Shown: piece by piece, positions 15,514-23,026 of the stretch | How the letters are laid out: each line of letters starts with the position of its first letter | Position numbering within the stretch: the stretch's first letter is position 1 | NCBI GenBank assembly: GCA_051657745.1 | Contig: JBOFLG010000059.1 | Coordinates: forward strand, 1 to 38,251 | Reading direction: 5' to 3' | Length of the DNA: 38,251 bases | DNA from: JBOFLG01 sp051657745 | Lineage (GTDB): Bacteria; Actinomycetota; Actinomycetes; Actinomycetales; Dermatophilaceae | Program-made: the position numbers and the translations under genes | Notes under the pieces: model-generated | Told to the model about the DNA's origin: nothing | Databases searched by the model: none | The model's input: the letters and a program-made list of their open reading frames with translations, nothing else

Positions 15514-17439
15514 ATGGCCGAACAGACCTGGCACGAGGCACGACTCATCCCGACGTCGGGGATCAGCGGCGCGGACGAGCAGGAACGACGAGCGACCTCG
15601 GCACTGCTGGCCGTGCTCGGCGCGGTGCGTGAGTTCAACCGCGCCGTGTTGAGGCCCCTCGGCGCCCCAGCGGGCAGCATCGAGTGCTACATCGAGGTGC
15701 CGTTCATGCTGGGCGACCAGCGGGTCTTCCCCGACGGGCTGATCCGCGTCTCACGCGGCGGCCGCTCGTGGACGACACTGGTCGAGGTCAAGACGGGCAG
15801 CAATTGCCTGAGCACCGAGCAGCTCGAGAACTATCTGGATGTCGCTCGCGAGCAGGGTTTCGACGCGCTGCTGACGATCAGCAACGAGATCCCGGCGATC
15901 GCCGGCCACCATCCGACGACGGTCGACAAACGGAAGCTCAAGAAGGTTGAGCTGCACCATCTCGCGTGGTCTCAGGTGCTCGCCGAGGCGGTGCTGCAGA
16001 AGGAGTTCCGTGGGGTCGCCGACCCCGACCAGGCGTGGATCCTCGGCGAGCTCATCCGGTATCTGGAGCACACCCGAAGTGGCGCACTCGAGTTCGACGA
16101 CATGGGCGACTCCTGGACCGGGGTTCGCGACGCCGTCGCGGCCGGCACGCTCCGCGCCGGCGACCGCGGCATCCCCACCGTCGTGACCCGCTTCGACGCC
16201 CTGCTCCGTTTCGCCAGTCTCAAGCTCGGTCGACGGCTGGGCACCGAGGTCGTTCCCGCACTCTCGCGCAAGGAGGCCGCCGATCCCGTGGCCCGGGCAG
16301 CGGCCCTGACTCATCAGCTCGTCTCGGCCGGGCAGCTCTCGGGGGCGATCCGCATCCCGAACACCGCTGGTCACCTCGTGGTGACTGCCGACGTTCGCGC
16401 GGGGCAGTTGGAGTGCCATGTCGATGTCGACGCGCCACGCGAAGGACGGTCGACCAACCGGGTCAACTGGCTGGTGCGCCAGCTGAAGAACGCACCGGAC
16501 GCCGTGCGCCTGGAATGCGTGACCGCCCACTCCCGAGGTGCGTCCAGTGCCGATCTGCTCCGGACGGTTCGAGTGGACCCGGCGTGTCTGGTTCTGGATC
16601 CCCGACGCGAGATCCGCTCCTTCCGGATAGCTCAGACCGCGAGTCTCGGAACGAAACGTGGGCGGGGGCGCGGGTCCTTCATCGACTCCGTGCTCGCCGG
16701 TGTCGACACGTTCTACGGCTCGGTGCTCGGCGACCTGAAGGCGTGGTCCGCGACCCCTCCTCGGCTGCGGCCCGAGCGGCCCGCCATCTCGGTCGAGGAG
16801 GGGGTGCGCCTGTCCGCCTCATCGACCGACGTCTCGTCGCAGGACGGTCCGAGCCCGGAGCCGACGCTGCTGACACACCGGCCGAGAGCGGCCGGGTCGC
16901 CGACGCCCCGACGGCCAGCGGATGACGCGCTGCCCGCTCAGGACCGTAGGACCGCCGGCTCGAGGCCGGTCAATTCAATCGACATGGTCCAGAGCCGGGC
17001 TGCCGCGGCGTCGTCCCGGGCACGGCGGGGACGGGGTCTCGACCCGCGGGGTGCGCCGCGCACGACGAGCCTCGGGCCGACCAGCTCACCGCCGGTGAGG
17101 CCCGGGTCGGTGAGCGCCCGGAGCATCGGCCGGGCACCGGCCTCGGCAGGCTGCGTCAGCACCGGGGCGACCCGCGACATCAGCCGGTTCGTGACCCCGC
17201 TGCCCTCGGTGCCGAGGTCGGTGCGGGAGCCACCGGGGTGGGCGGCCACGGCGAGCACGTTCGCGCCGGCGGCACGGAGCCGTCGGTCGAGCTCGCGGGT
17301 GAAGAGCAGGTTCGCGAGCTTGCTGTGGAAGTACGCCTGCCAGCGGTCGTACGGCCGGGCGAGCAGCGGGTCGGGTTCGCCGTGGGCGGCGCGGTGGCCC
17401 ATGCTCGTCATCGTCGCGACCCGCGCCCCGGGGGTGTAG
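15514..17439 (+). CDS. PD-(D/E)XK nuclease-like protein with anomalous C-terminal read-through
   Basis: 641 residues as an open frame. The N-terminal domain shows a PD-(D/E)XK pattern: Glu57/Glu61 in the strand SIECYIEVPF, Asp74 in FPDGLI, and Glu91-Val-Lys93 in TTLVEVKTGS, followed by QLENYLDVAREQGFDALLTIS. Such proteins are restriction- or repair-type nucleases or DNA-end binding proteins; the specific family was not named with certainty. The middle part (about 200-430) looks like genuine coding sequence. From about residue 460 the sequence becomes Arg/Pro/Ser-rich, and from 16938 it is antisense to an SDR remnant, so the natural stop seems to have been lost. The ATG at 15514 was preferred over 15403 because the family-like sequence starts there. 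Confidence 0.65.
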   Translation: MAEQTWHEARLIPTSGISGADEQERRATSALLAVLGAVREFNRAVLRPLGAPAGSIECYIEVPFMLGDQRVFPDGLIRVSRGGRSWTTLVEVKTGSNCLSTEQLENYLDVAREQGFDALLTISNEIPAIAGHHPTTVDKRKLKKVELHHLAWSQVLAEAVLQKEFRGVADPDQAWILGELIRYLEHTRSGALEFDDMGDSWTGVRDAVAAGTLRAGDRGIPTVVTRFDALLRFASLKLGRRLGTEVVPALSRKEAADPVARAAALTHQLVSAGQLSGAIRIPNTAGHLVVTADVRAGQLECHVDVDAPREGRSTNRVNWLVRQLKNAPDAVRLECVTAHSRGASSADLLRTVRVDPACLVLDPRREIRSFRIAQTASLGTKRGRGRGSFIDSVLAGVDTFYGSVLGDLKAWSATPPRLRPERPAISVEEGVRLSASSTDVSSQDGPSPEPTLLTHRPRAAGSPTPRRPADDALPAQDRRTAGSRPVNSIDMVQSRAAAASSRARRGRGLDPRGAPRTTSLGPTSSPPVRPGSVSARSIGRAPASAGCVSTGATRDISRFVTPLPSVPRSVREPPGWAATASTFAPAARSRRSSSRVKSRFASLLWKYACQRSYGRASSGSGSPWAARWPMLVIVATRAPGV

Positions 17440-17651
17440 AGCAACAGCGGCAGCAGCCGGGCGGTGAGCGCGTAGTGGCCGAGATGGTTGACGCCAAACT
17501 GCATCTCCACACCCTGGGCGGAGCGGGACTCGTCGACCGCCATCCGGGCCGGATCGAGCCGACCACACGACTCGCCACGCCAGAAAGGTGCTGCGCGACC
17601 GGGGAACCGAGTTGACATGCTGCGGTCGGCGTCTCGACGGCTGAGGGTCAT
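16938..17651 (-). pseudogene. SDR-family oxidoreductase, N-terminus missing
   Basis: 237 codons remain. From about residue 37 the sequence matches short-chain dehydrogenases of the retinol-dehydrogenase/ketoreductase type: VEMQFGVNHLGHYALTARLL, then the Ser region MTSMGHR, the active-site area YFHSKLANLLFTREL with Lys, and AAHPGGSRTDLG. The usual first 80-90 residues, with the TGxxxGIG cofactor-binding motif and NNAG, are absent. In their place are about 36 unrelated residues. The conserved active-site Tyr reads as AYFHSK, where YxxSK is expected. It should be unable to bind NAD(P). It abuts the AbiGi-like gene 7 nt upstream and overlaps the long nuclease frame. Confidence 0.7.
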
Positions 17652-17658
17652 CGGCGGA

Positions 17659-18387
17659 TCACTTCGTGGGGAACGGCCCGATGTTCTGGTCGGGCACCCG
17701 CGCGATGGTGGCGATCATCCGCTCCAGGCCCCATCTCGGGTCGAGAACTGGTCGGCTTGCCCATCCTGAATTCGGCACCGCAACAGCCTGTTTGGCGGGC
17801 ATGGGGGCCGCGTCGATCTCCTCCAGGTCGGTCGTGAGTTTCGCGTGCTCGTCCTCAGGTGCGAGCACGGCAACGACCGACTCCGGGCGCACCGTGAAGT
17901 TGCCGACCGCCCGCCATTCGCGCTCCCACCAGAACTCCTTGCGGTCACCGTTATTCATCGGACCCATCTGCTCGATCCATGGTGTGATCTGGAAGATCGG
18001 CTCCTCACAGAGGACCTTCGGGTTGGTCTGACCGTCGCAGTCCGCCCGTTCGACCGCCTGCGCCACCGCCGCGTTCACTGCCTTCATCGGCCAGCCGTGG
18101 CCCGGCGTGATGTCGGTGTACCAGACGGGGTTGGCGCCGGCCCGACGACCGGTCGTCTTGGTGATCGCCAGGCCATACGGCTCGAACTGAACTGCTCGAC
18201 CGTCGATCTGCTCGACCATCATCCAGAGGTGTTCGAGCGGGGTCTCGGTGAAGCACACGGCCTTCTGCGTCGCCGCGAAGTCGGCAAGATGCGCCTCGTA
18301 GTCCCTTGCGGCGCCGAACGCGGTGCGCGCCTCGAGACTGTTGGCGTCACCGCGTCCGCTCGATCTGTCGCCGTTGGTGCTGTGCAC
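17659..18387 (-). CDS. AbiGi-like abortive-infection family protein
   Basis: 242 residues from the GTG at 18387. The pattern VCFTETPLEHLW, then YGLAITKTTGRRAGANPVWYTDITPGHGW, then RKEFWWEREWRAVGNF resembles the family annotated as abortive-infection antitoxin AbiGi (related to DUF2971). That recognition is from memory and the function in this host is unknown. The N-terminal segment between VHSTNG and LEARTAFGAAR looks shorter than in relatives I recall, so a small deletion is possible. No signal peptide or membrane helix is seen. It is divergent from the VapB-like antitoxin with only 12 bp between the two starts, and downstream is a broken SDR gene. Confidence 0.6.
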   Translation of the reverse strand: MHSTNGDRSSGRGDANSLEARTAFGAARDYEAHLADFAATQKAVCFTETPLEHLWMMVEQIDGRAVQFEPYGLAITKTTGRRAGANPVWYTDITPGHGWPMKAVNAAVAQAVERADCDGQTNPKVLCEEPIFQITPWIEQMGPMNNGDRKEFWWEREWRAVGNFTVRPESVVAVLAPEDEHAKLTTDLEEIDAAPMPAKQAVAVPNSGWASRPVLDPRWGLERMIATIARVPDQNIGPFPTK

Positions 18388-18393
18388 TATGCT
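18388..18393 (+). promoter_or_regulatory. -10 box (TATGCT), leaderless promoter of the antitoxin
   Basis: TATGCT ends 6 nt before the antitoxin ATG at 18400, so transcription would start at or next to the start codon. The palindromes TGCATGCA (18394-18401) and GTGCAC (18382-18387) at the same place could be part of an autorepressor operator. Confidence 0.55.
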
Positions 18394-18399
18394 GCATGC

Positions 18400-18657
18400 A
18401 TGGTGGTAGCACTCCAGATCAGAAACGTGCCCGACGAGGTCCGGGACGCACTCGCTGACCGCGCTCGCCGCGAGGGCCGATCGCTCCAGGCGGTGCTGCT
18501 CGAGATCGTCGAGCAGGAGGCCGGGCGGTCCCGCAACGCGAGCATCGTGGAGTCCTTCCGGCATCGCTCCGACGGCAGCCGCGTCGGAGTGGACGAGACG
18601 GCGTCTGAGATCGCGTCCCTGCGTCGCGAGCGCGACCGCATCGTCGAGCACCGGTGA
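18400..18657 (+). CDS. FitA/VapB-like ribbon-helix-helix antitoxin
   Basis: 85 residues. The N-terminus LQIRNVPDEVRDALADRARREGRSLQAVLLEIVEQEA is a ribbon-helix-helix DNA-binding domain of the FitA type (LxIRNVPxxV...LxxRAxxxGxSLQxYL). The C-terminal tail (50-85) would wrap the toxin's PIN active site. The ATG at 18400 is used; the GTG at 18403 is an alternative. The stop overlaps the toxin start as GTGA. Regulation is probably by autorepression at the dyads around 18382-18401. The pair should neutralise and repress the downstream PIN-domain toxin. Confidence 0.88.
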   Translation: MVVALQIRNVPDEVRDALADRARREGRSLQAVLLEIVEQEAGRSRNASIVESFRHRSDGSRVGVDETASEIASLRRERDRIVEHR

Positions 18658-19046
18658 TCGTCGTCGACGCAAGCCTGTTGGTCGACGCGCTGCTCGACGA
18701 CGGCGCCGCCGGCGAGGCGTCCCGGCAGGCGCTCACGGTGGACTCGCGATGGGCTGCGCCCGAGCACATGCTGACCGAGGTCCTGGCCGCCACTCGCGGG
18801 CGCGTCCTCGGCGGCAAGGTCACCGAGGGTCGTGGAGCCGAGGCGGCCCGTCAGGTGCGCCGAATCGACCTGGAGGTCGTACGACTCGGCGACATCGCCG
18901 ACCGGGTGTGGAGCCTCCGACACGGCATGACCGCCTACGACGCCGCCTATGTCGCGGCCGCCGAAGCGCTGGAGTGCGCGATCATCACCCGGGACCGGAA
19001 ACTGGCGCGTGCACCCGGCATCCGATGCCCCGTCGTCACCGTGTAA
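18654..19046 (+). CDS. vapC: VapC-like PIN-domain ribonuclease toxin
   Basis: 130 residues, the usual length of VapC. The four conserved acidic positions of the PIN active site are present: Asp5 (VVDAS), Glu42 (LTEVL), Asp96 (TAYDAAYVAAAE) and Asp114 (ITRDRKLA). These bind Mg2+ and cut RNA, in most VapC toxins a tRNA or rRNA. The GTG start at 18654 overlaps the antitoxin stop by 4 bp, so the two are translationally coupled. The toxin looks intact, which implies the antitoxin must still work. The neighbouring nuclease-like and AbiGi-like genes suggest an accessory defence islet. Confidence 0.92.
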   Translation: MIVVDASLLVDALLDDGAAGEASRQALTVDSRWAAPEHMLTEVLAATRGRVLGGKVTEGRGAEAARQVRRIDLEVVRLGDIADRVWSLRHGMTAYDAAYVAAAEALECAIITRDRKLARAPGIRCPVVTV

Positions 19047-19140
19047 CCCACGCGCGTCCCGCCGTTGCCCGCAGCCGGAACGGTGCCGGGCCAGATCCTT
19101 GGAGGAGCAGCGGCCCATCCGGAACGCGCAACGCGCTGGG

Positions 19141-20301
19141 TCAGGTCGCGAGCAGTTGGCGGGCCATGACGATGCGTTGGATCTGGTTGGTGCCCTCGTA
19201 GATCTGGGTGATCTTCGCGTCGCGCATCATCCGCTCCAGCGGGAAGTCGCGGGTGTACCCCGCGCCACCGAGCAGCTGCACGGCATCCGTGGTCACCCGC
19301 ATCGCCATATCGGAGGCGAAGCACTTCGCTGCGGCGCCGAAGAACGACAGGTCGGCATCCCCGCGCTCCGACTTGGCCGCCGCCACATAGACCAACTGAC
19401 GGGCCGCCTCGAGCTGCATCGCCATGTCGGCGAGCATGAACTGCACGCCCTGGAAGTCCGCCACCCGCCGGCCGAACTGCTGCCGCTGCGTGACGTACGC
19501 CGTGGCGTGGTCGAGGGCGCCCTGGGCGATGCCCACCGCCTGCGCGCCGATGGTGATCCGGGTGTGGTCCAGCGTGGTCAGCGCGAGCTTCAGGCCACTA
19601 CCGACCTCGCCGACCACCCGCTCGGCCGGCAGCCGCACCTTGTCGAAGTACAGCTCACGCGTCGGTGAGCCGGTGATGCCGAGTTTGCGCTCCTTCTCCC
19701 CGAACGTGACACCCTCGTCATCCTTCTCGACCACGAACGCGGTGATGTTGTTGCCCCGCGGGCCGTCCGGGTCGGTGACCGCAAGCACCGTGTAGTACGC
19801 GGAGACACCGGCATTCGAGATCCACGACTTCTGCCCGGACAGCACCCAGCCGTCACCGTCGGGCACCGCCCGGCAGACCATCGCCGCCGTGTCGGACCCC
19901 GCCTCCCGCTCCGAGAGCCCATACGAGAACGCGGCCTCCCCCGCCGCCAACGGAGTGAGGTAGCGCCGCTTCACCTCCTCGGACCCAGCGAGCATCAACG
20001 GCAACGAGCCCAGTTTGTTCACCGCCGGAATCAAGGATGACGACGCGCACACCCGCGCCACCTCCTCGATGACCAGACACACAGCGAGCGCGTCGGCCCC
20101 CGCGCCGCCGTACTCCTCCGGCACGTGCGGCGCGAAGAAGTCGCTCGCGACGAGCGCGTCATGCGCCTCCTGCGGGTAGCGCGCCTCCTCGTCGACGACA
20201 GCCGCGAACGGCGCGATGGTGCCCTCAGCCACCGCTCGCGCAGCCGCACGGATCTCGTCGTGGTCCTCGGACAACCGGAACAGGTCGAACTCGCCAGTCA
20301 T
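19141..20301 (-). CDS. Acyl-CoA dehydrogenase
   Basis: 386 residues, the normal length of a FAD-dependent acyl-CoA dehydrogenase that oxidises an acyl-CoA to the 2-enoyl form. Visible features are FSYGLSEREAGSD and GQKSWISNAG in the FAD/substrate site, RQQFGRRVADFQ, VQLLGGAGYTRDFPLERMMRDAKI, and the catalytic Glu369 in YEGTNQIQR, the position used by short- and medium-chain enzymes. Chain-length preference cannot be read. The ATG at 20301 follows a TAGCCT -10 box by 7 nt and is therefore probably leaderless; the longer frame to 20382 is rejected. It is divergent from ugd. Confidence 0.95.
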   Translation of the reverse strand: MTGEFDLFRLSEDHDEIRAAARAVAEGTIAPFAAVVDEEARYPQEAHDALVASDFFAPHVPEEYGGAGADALAVCLVIEEVARVCASSSLIPAVNKLGSLPLMLAGSEEVKRRYLTPLAAGEAAFSYGLSEREAGSDTAAMVCRAVPDGDGWVLSGQKSWISNAGVSAYYTVLAVTDPDGPRGNNITAFVVEKDDEGVTFGEKERKLGITGSPTRELYFDKVRLPAERVVGEVGSGLKLALTTLDHTRITIGAQAVGIAQGALDHATAYVTQRQQFGRRVADFQGVQFMLADMAMQLEAARQLVYVAAAKSERGDADLSFFGAAAKCFASDMAMRVTTDAVQLLGGAGYTRDFPLERMMRDAKITQIYEGTNQIQRIVMARQLLAT

Positions 20302-20308
20302 GTGCGGG

Positions 20309-20314
20309 AGGCTA
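20309..20314 (-). promoter_or_regulatory. -10 box (TAGCCT), leaderless promoter of the acyl-CoA dehydrogenase
   Basis: On the minus strand TAGCCT is followed by CCCGCAC and then ATG. The 7-nt spacing puts the transcription start at the start codon, and no ribosome-binding site is present. Confidence 0.6.
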
Positions 20315-20490
20315 CCCGCCGGTATCGGACCCCGCGGTGGTCTGCACCAGAGGTGCGGGCCACTCCCCAGCGGGGGCGACAACCGGGAACCGCCACGCCG
20401 TCGGCAGAATCCCCCTGACCGGCCGGCAGACCGGGTGGTGGATGCCGCGGAGCGGTACCGCTTGGAGGGGCGAGATCGGCGGGCGGACCG

Positions 20491-20496
20491 TAGGGT
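20491..20496 (+). promoter_or_regulatory. -10 box (TAGGGT), leaderless promoter of ugd
   Basis: TAGGGT lies 7 nt before the ugd ATG at 20504. No Shine-Dalgarno sequence is present. Confidence 0.55.
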
Positions 20497-20503
20497 CGCC
20501 GGT

Positions 20504-21676
20504 ATGACTTCAACTGTCTGCGTGGTCGGGACCTCGTACGTCGGCCTGTCACTCGCGGTGCTGCTCGCCGAGCACGCCGACGTCGTGGCCTACGACATCG
20601 ACGAAGCGCGGATCGCCATGCTTCGCGAACGCCGCAGCCCGCTCGATGATCCCGACATCGCCGAACGGCTGGCGTCATCCGACCTGCGGATGCGGCTGAC
20701 CACCGACCCGGACGAGGCATACCCGGGAGCCGACTTCGTGATCGTGGCGACGCCGACGAACTACGACGAACGCACCAACTACTTCGACACCGGGAGTGTC
20801 GAACAGGTGGCCGGCGACGTGGTGCGGGCCAACCCGACCGCCACGGTGGTGGTGAAATCGACAGTGCCGGTGGGCTTCACCACCGGATTGCGCCGACAGC
20901 TCGGCACCGACCGGATCATCTTCTCGCCCGAGTTCCTCCGCGAGGGGCGGGCCCTGCATGACAACCTGCATCCGTCGCGCATCGTGGTCGGCGACCGGGG
21001 GCCGGCCGGGCGCGAATTCGCGGCGCTGCTCGCGGGCGCGGCGCTGGACCCCGAGGTGCCGGTGCTGCTCACCGACAACACCGAGGCCGAGGCGATCAAG
21101 CTGTTCGCCAACACGTATCTTGCGATGCGGGTGGCGTTCTTCAACGAACTCGACACCTATGCCGCCACGCACAACCTCGACCCTCGGCAGATCATCGAAG
21201 GTGTCGGGCTCGACCCGCGGATCGGGTCGCATTACAACAATCCGAGTTTCGGCTACGGCGGCTATTGCCTGCCAAAGGACACCCGGCAGCTGCTGGCCAA
21301 TTACGCCAACGTGCCGCAGACCCTGATCGGCGCCATCGTCGATGCCAACACGGTGCGTAAGGACTTCGTGGCCACCGACGTGCTGGCCCGTAAGCCGCGC
21401 GTCGTCGGCATCCACCGGCTGATCATGAAGTCGGGGTCCGACAATTTCCGGTCCAGCAGCGTTCAGGGCGTGATGAAGCGGATCAAGGCCAAGGGCGTGG
21501 AGGTGGTCGTCTATGAGCCTGAGCTCGAGCACGACGAGTTCTTCGGCTCGGAGGTGGTGCGCGACCTCGATGACCTCAAGAAGCGCGCCGACGTCATCCT
21601 CACCAACCGGATGACGCCGGAACTCGCCGATGTCGCCGACCGGGTCTACACCCGCGACCTATTCGGCGCCGACTAG
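20504..21676 (+). CDS. ugd: UDP-glucose 6-dehydrogenase
   Basis: 390 residues, the short class of UDP-sugar dehydrogenases. It oxidises UDP-glucose twice with NAD+ to UDP-glucuronate, a precursor for acidic envelope polysaccharides. The NAD-binding loop reads GTSYVGLS, with the second Gly of the usual GxGYxG replaced. KSTVPVG, FSPEFLREG and the catalytic Cys255 in GYGGYCLPKDT are present. The C-terminal half has the second Rossmann domain (VVGIHRLIMKSGSDNFRSSS). The ATG at 20504 fits the family N-terminus and the leaderless promoter. Its product could feed the polymer locus in the first 15 kb, but the two are not adjacent. Confidence 0.93.
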   Translation: MTSTVCVVGTSYVGLSLAVLLAEHADVVAYDIDEARIAMLRERRSPLDDPDIAERLASSDLRMRLTTDPDEAYPGADFVIVATPTNYDERTNYFDTGSVEQVAGDVVRANPTATVVVKSTVPVGFTTGLRRQLGTDRIIFSPEFLREGRALHDNLHPSRIVVGDRGPAGREFAALLAGAALDPEVPVLLTDNTEAEAIKLFANTYLAMRVAFFNELDTYAATHNLDPRQIIEGVGLDPRIGSHYNNPSFGYGGYCLPKDTRQLLANYANVPQTLIGAIVDANTVRKDFVATDVLARKPRVVGIHRLIMKSGSDNFRSSSVQGVMKRIKAKGVEVVVYEPELEHDEFFGSEVVRDLDDLKKRADVILTNRMTPELADVADRVYTRDLFGAD

Positions 21677-21682
21677 CCGCAT

Positions 21683-21745
21683 CTGCGGCGTCCCGGCTAC
21701 TCCACTGCGGCGTCACTGGCTACTGCGCTGCGGCGTCCCGGTTCA
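21683..21745 (+). repeat. Three imperfect tandem copies of a ~22-bp unit
   Basis: Units begin at 21683, 21705 and 21728, each with CTGCGGCGTC followed by a variable tail related to CCGGCTACT. The third is incomplete. They fill the gap between ugd and the CoA-binding gene. No function is apparent. Confidence 0.6.
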
Positions 21746-21804
21746 GCGATCTGGTGCGCTGCTCGGCCGGATTCCGCGCGTCCGTGTCAGGCATCATAGG
21801 AACT

Positions 21805-22257
21805 ATGCGATTGCGCCATCAGAATGACCCTGACCTTGTGCGCCGGCTGCTCGCCGATCCCGGCACCTGGGCGGTCGTCGGGTTGTCCGGCAACCGGGAG
21901 CGAGCCGCGTGGGATGTGTCGCGATGGCTGCAGATCGAGCTCGGGAAAGGCATCGTGCCGGTGCACCCGCGTGCGGAGACGGTCCATGGTGCACAGGGGT
22001 ACGCGTCGATCGCCGACCTCCCTGACCAGGACCTCAAGGTCGTTGACTGTTTCGTTGACTCCGAGGTGGTTGGCACGGTCATTGACGAGGCGATCGAGCA
22101 TCGGCAACGCCTCCAGCTCGATGCCATCTGGATGCAGCTCGGTGTCGTGGACGTCGCAGCGGCCGGTCGGGCCCGGGCCGCCGGGATCGACGTGGTGATG
22201 GACACCTGCCCGAAAATGGAGTGGCCCAAGGTTCGCAGCGCCGGGATGGCCCGCTAG
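21805..22257 (+). CDS. CoA-binding (YccU-like) protein
   Basis: 150 residues, a single Rossmann-like CoA-binding domain. GTWAVVGLSGNRERAAWDVSRWLQ at the N-terminus, GIVPVHPRAETVHG, DCFVDSEVV, AIWMQLGVV and the C-terminal DTCPKMEWPK are typical of the YccU/CoA_binding family (PF13380). The biochemical role is unknown; members may bind CoA or acyl-CoA. The ATG at 21805 is preceded by AGGA 4 nt upstream, and a weak CATCAT 7 nt upstream could alternatively be a -10 box. It stands alone between ugd and the convergent purE. Confidence 0.88.
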   Translation: MRLRHQNDPDLVRRLLADPGTWAVVGLSGNRERAAWDVSRWLQIELGKGIVPVHPRAETVHGAQGYASIADLPDQDLKVVDCFVDSEVVGTVIDEAIEHRQRLQLDAIWMQLGVVDVAAAGRARAAGIDVVMDTCPKMEWPKVRSAGMAR

Positions 22258-22282
22258 ACCCCAACCCACGCCCCCTCTTTCC

Positions 22283-22296
22283 CGCCCCATGGGGCG
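22283..22296. terminator. Possible terminator palindrome between convergent genes
   Basis: CGCCCCATGGGGCG is a perfect 14-bp palindrome flanked by TTT and AAA, in the 88-bp gap between the CoA-binding gene and purE. The stem would be short and lacks a proper loop, so the call is weak. Confidence 0.3.
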
Positions 22297-22345
22297 AAAC
22301 AGTGGCCGCGCGAGCGCCGGTGTCGGCGGCCAGGGGTGTCGGCGG

Positions 22346-23026
22346 TCAGCGGTCGGATGACGCGGCGCGCCGCGCCCGCAATGCCTCACCCTTGGCGCAC
22401 GCCATGTCGCGCAGGTCGGCCCGGAAGGCGTCGAGGGCGGCCCGAAGCCGGATGGCGCCCGCGCCCTCCCCCGCGCCGAGGATTCGGGCGGCCAGCAGTC
22501 CAGCGTTGCGAGCACCGCCTACCGACACCGTCGCCACCGGCACACCGGCCGGCATCTGCACGATCGACAGCAGCGAGTCCAGCCCGTCGAGGTTGGTCAG
22601 CGGCACCGGCACCCCGACCACCGGCAGCGAGGTCACTGACGCCAGCATCCCGGGCAGGTGCGCGGCCCCGCCGGCCCCCGCAATGATCACCCGCAGTCCT
22701 CGCGCCGCCGCGGACCGCCCGTACTCGAGCATCTCGTCGGGCATCCGGTGCGCCGACACGACATCGACCTCGCACTCGACGCCAAGCTCGTCGAGCACGA
22801 CGACTGCGGCCTCCATCACCGGCCAGTCAGAGTCCGACCCCATCACCACGCCCACCGCCGGCGCTGCGTCGTAGCCCGTCGGTGGTGCTGCCGCATCGGC
22901 CGAGAGCGCGGCGCTCACGGTCGGCGTCGCGCCCGCGGGCAGCTGCTCGGGCGCCCGGTCACCACTGGCCGCTTCACGCGGTTCGTAACGGCCGGATGCC
23001 GTTGCCGCAGAGGGCTTTTCGCTCAC
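22346..23026 (-). CDS. purE: N5-carboxyaminoimidazole ribonucleotide mutase
   Basis: 226 residues. PurE converts N5-CAIR to CAIR in purine synthesis, downstream of PurK. The core from about residue 57 shows VGVVMGSDSDWPVMEAA, DVVSAHRMPDEMLEYG and AGAGGAAHLPGMLAS, the class I signature with the catalytic His. About 55 residues rich in Ala, Pro and Ser precede the core, which is unusual for PurE. The GTG start at 23026 overlaps the purK stop as GTGA, which supports this start. It is co-transcribed with purK. The C-terminal extension after the core is Ala/Arg-rich and ordinary for actinobacteria. Confidence 0.95.
   Translation of the reverse strand: MSEKPSAATASGRYEPREAASGDRAPEQLPAGATPTVSAALSADAAAPPTGYDAAPAVGVVMGSDSDWPVMEAAVVVLDELGVECEVDVVSAHRMPDEMLEYGRSAAARGLRVIIAGAGGAAHLPGMLASVTSLPVVGVPVPLTNLDGLDSLLSIVQMPAGVPVATVSVGGARNAGLLAARILGAGEGAGAIRLRAALDAFRADLRDMACAKGEALRARRAASSDR

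Noticed and set aside
19047..19140. Possible missing 5' part of the SDR gene beyond the toxin-antitoxin pair
   Set aside because: I looked for the TGxxxGIG coding segment in the gap after vapC and saw none, so the islet did not simply split the SDR gene in two.
21683..21745. Possible CRISPR-like array
   Set aside because: Only three imperfect 22-bp units follow each other with no spacers, and no cas genes are near.
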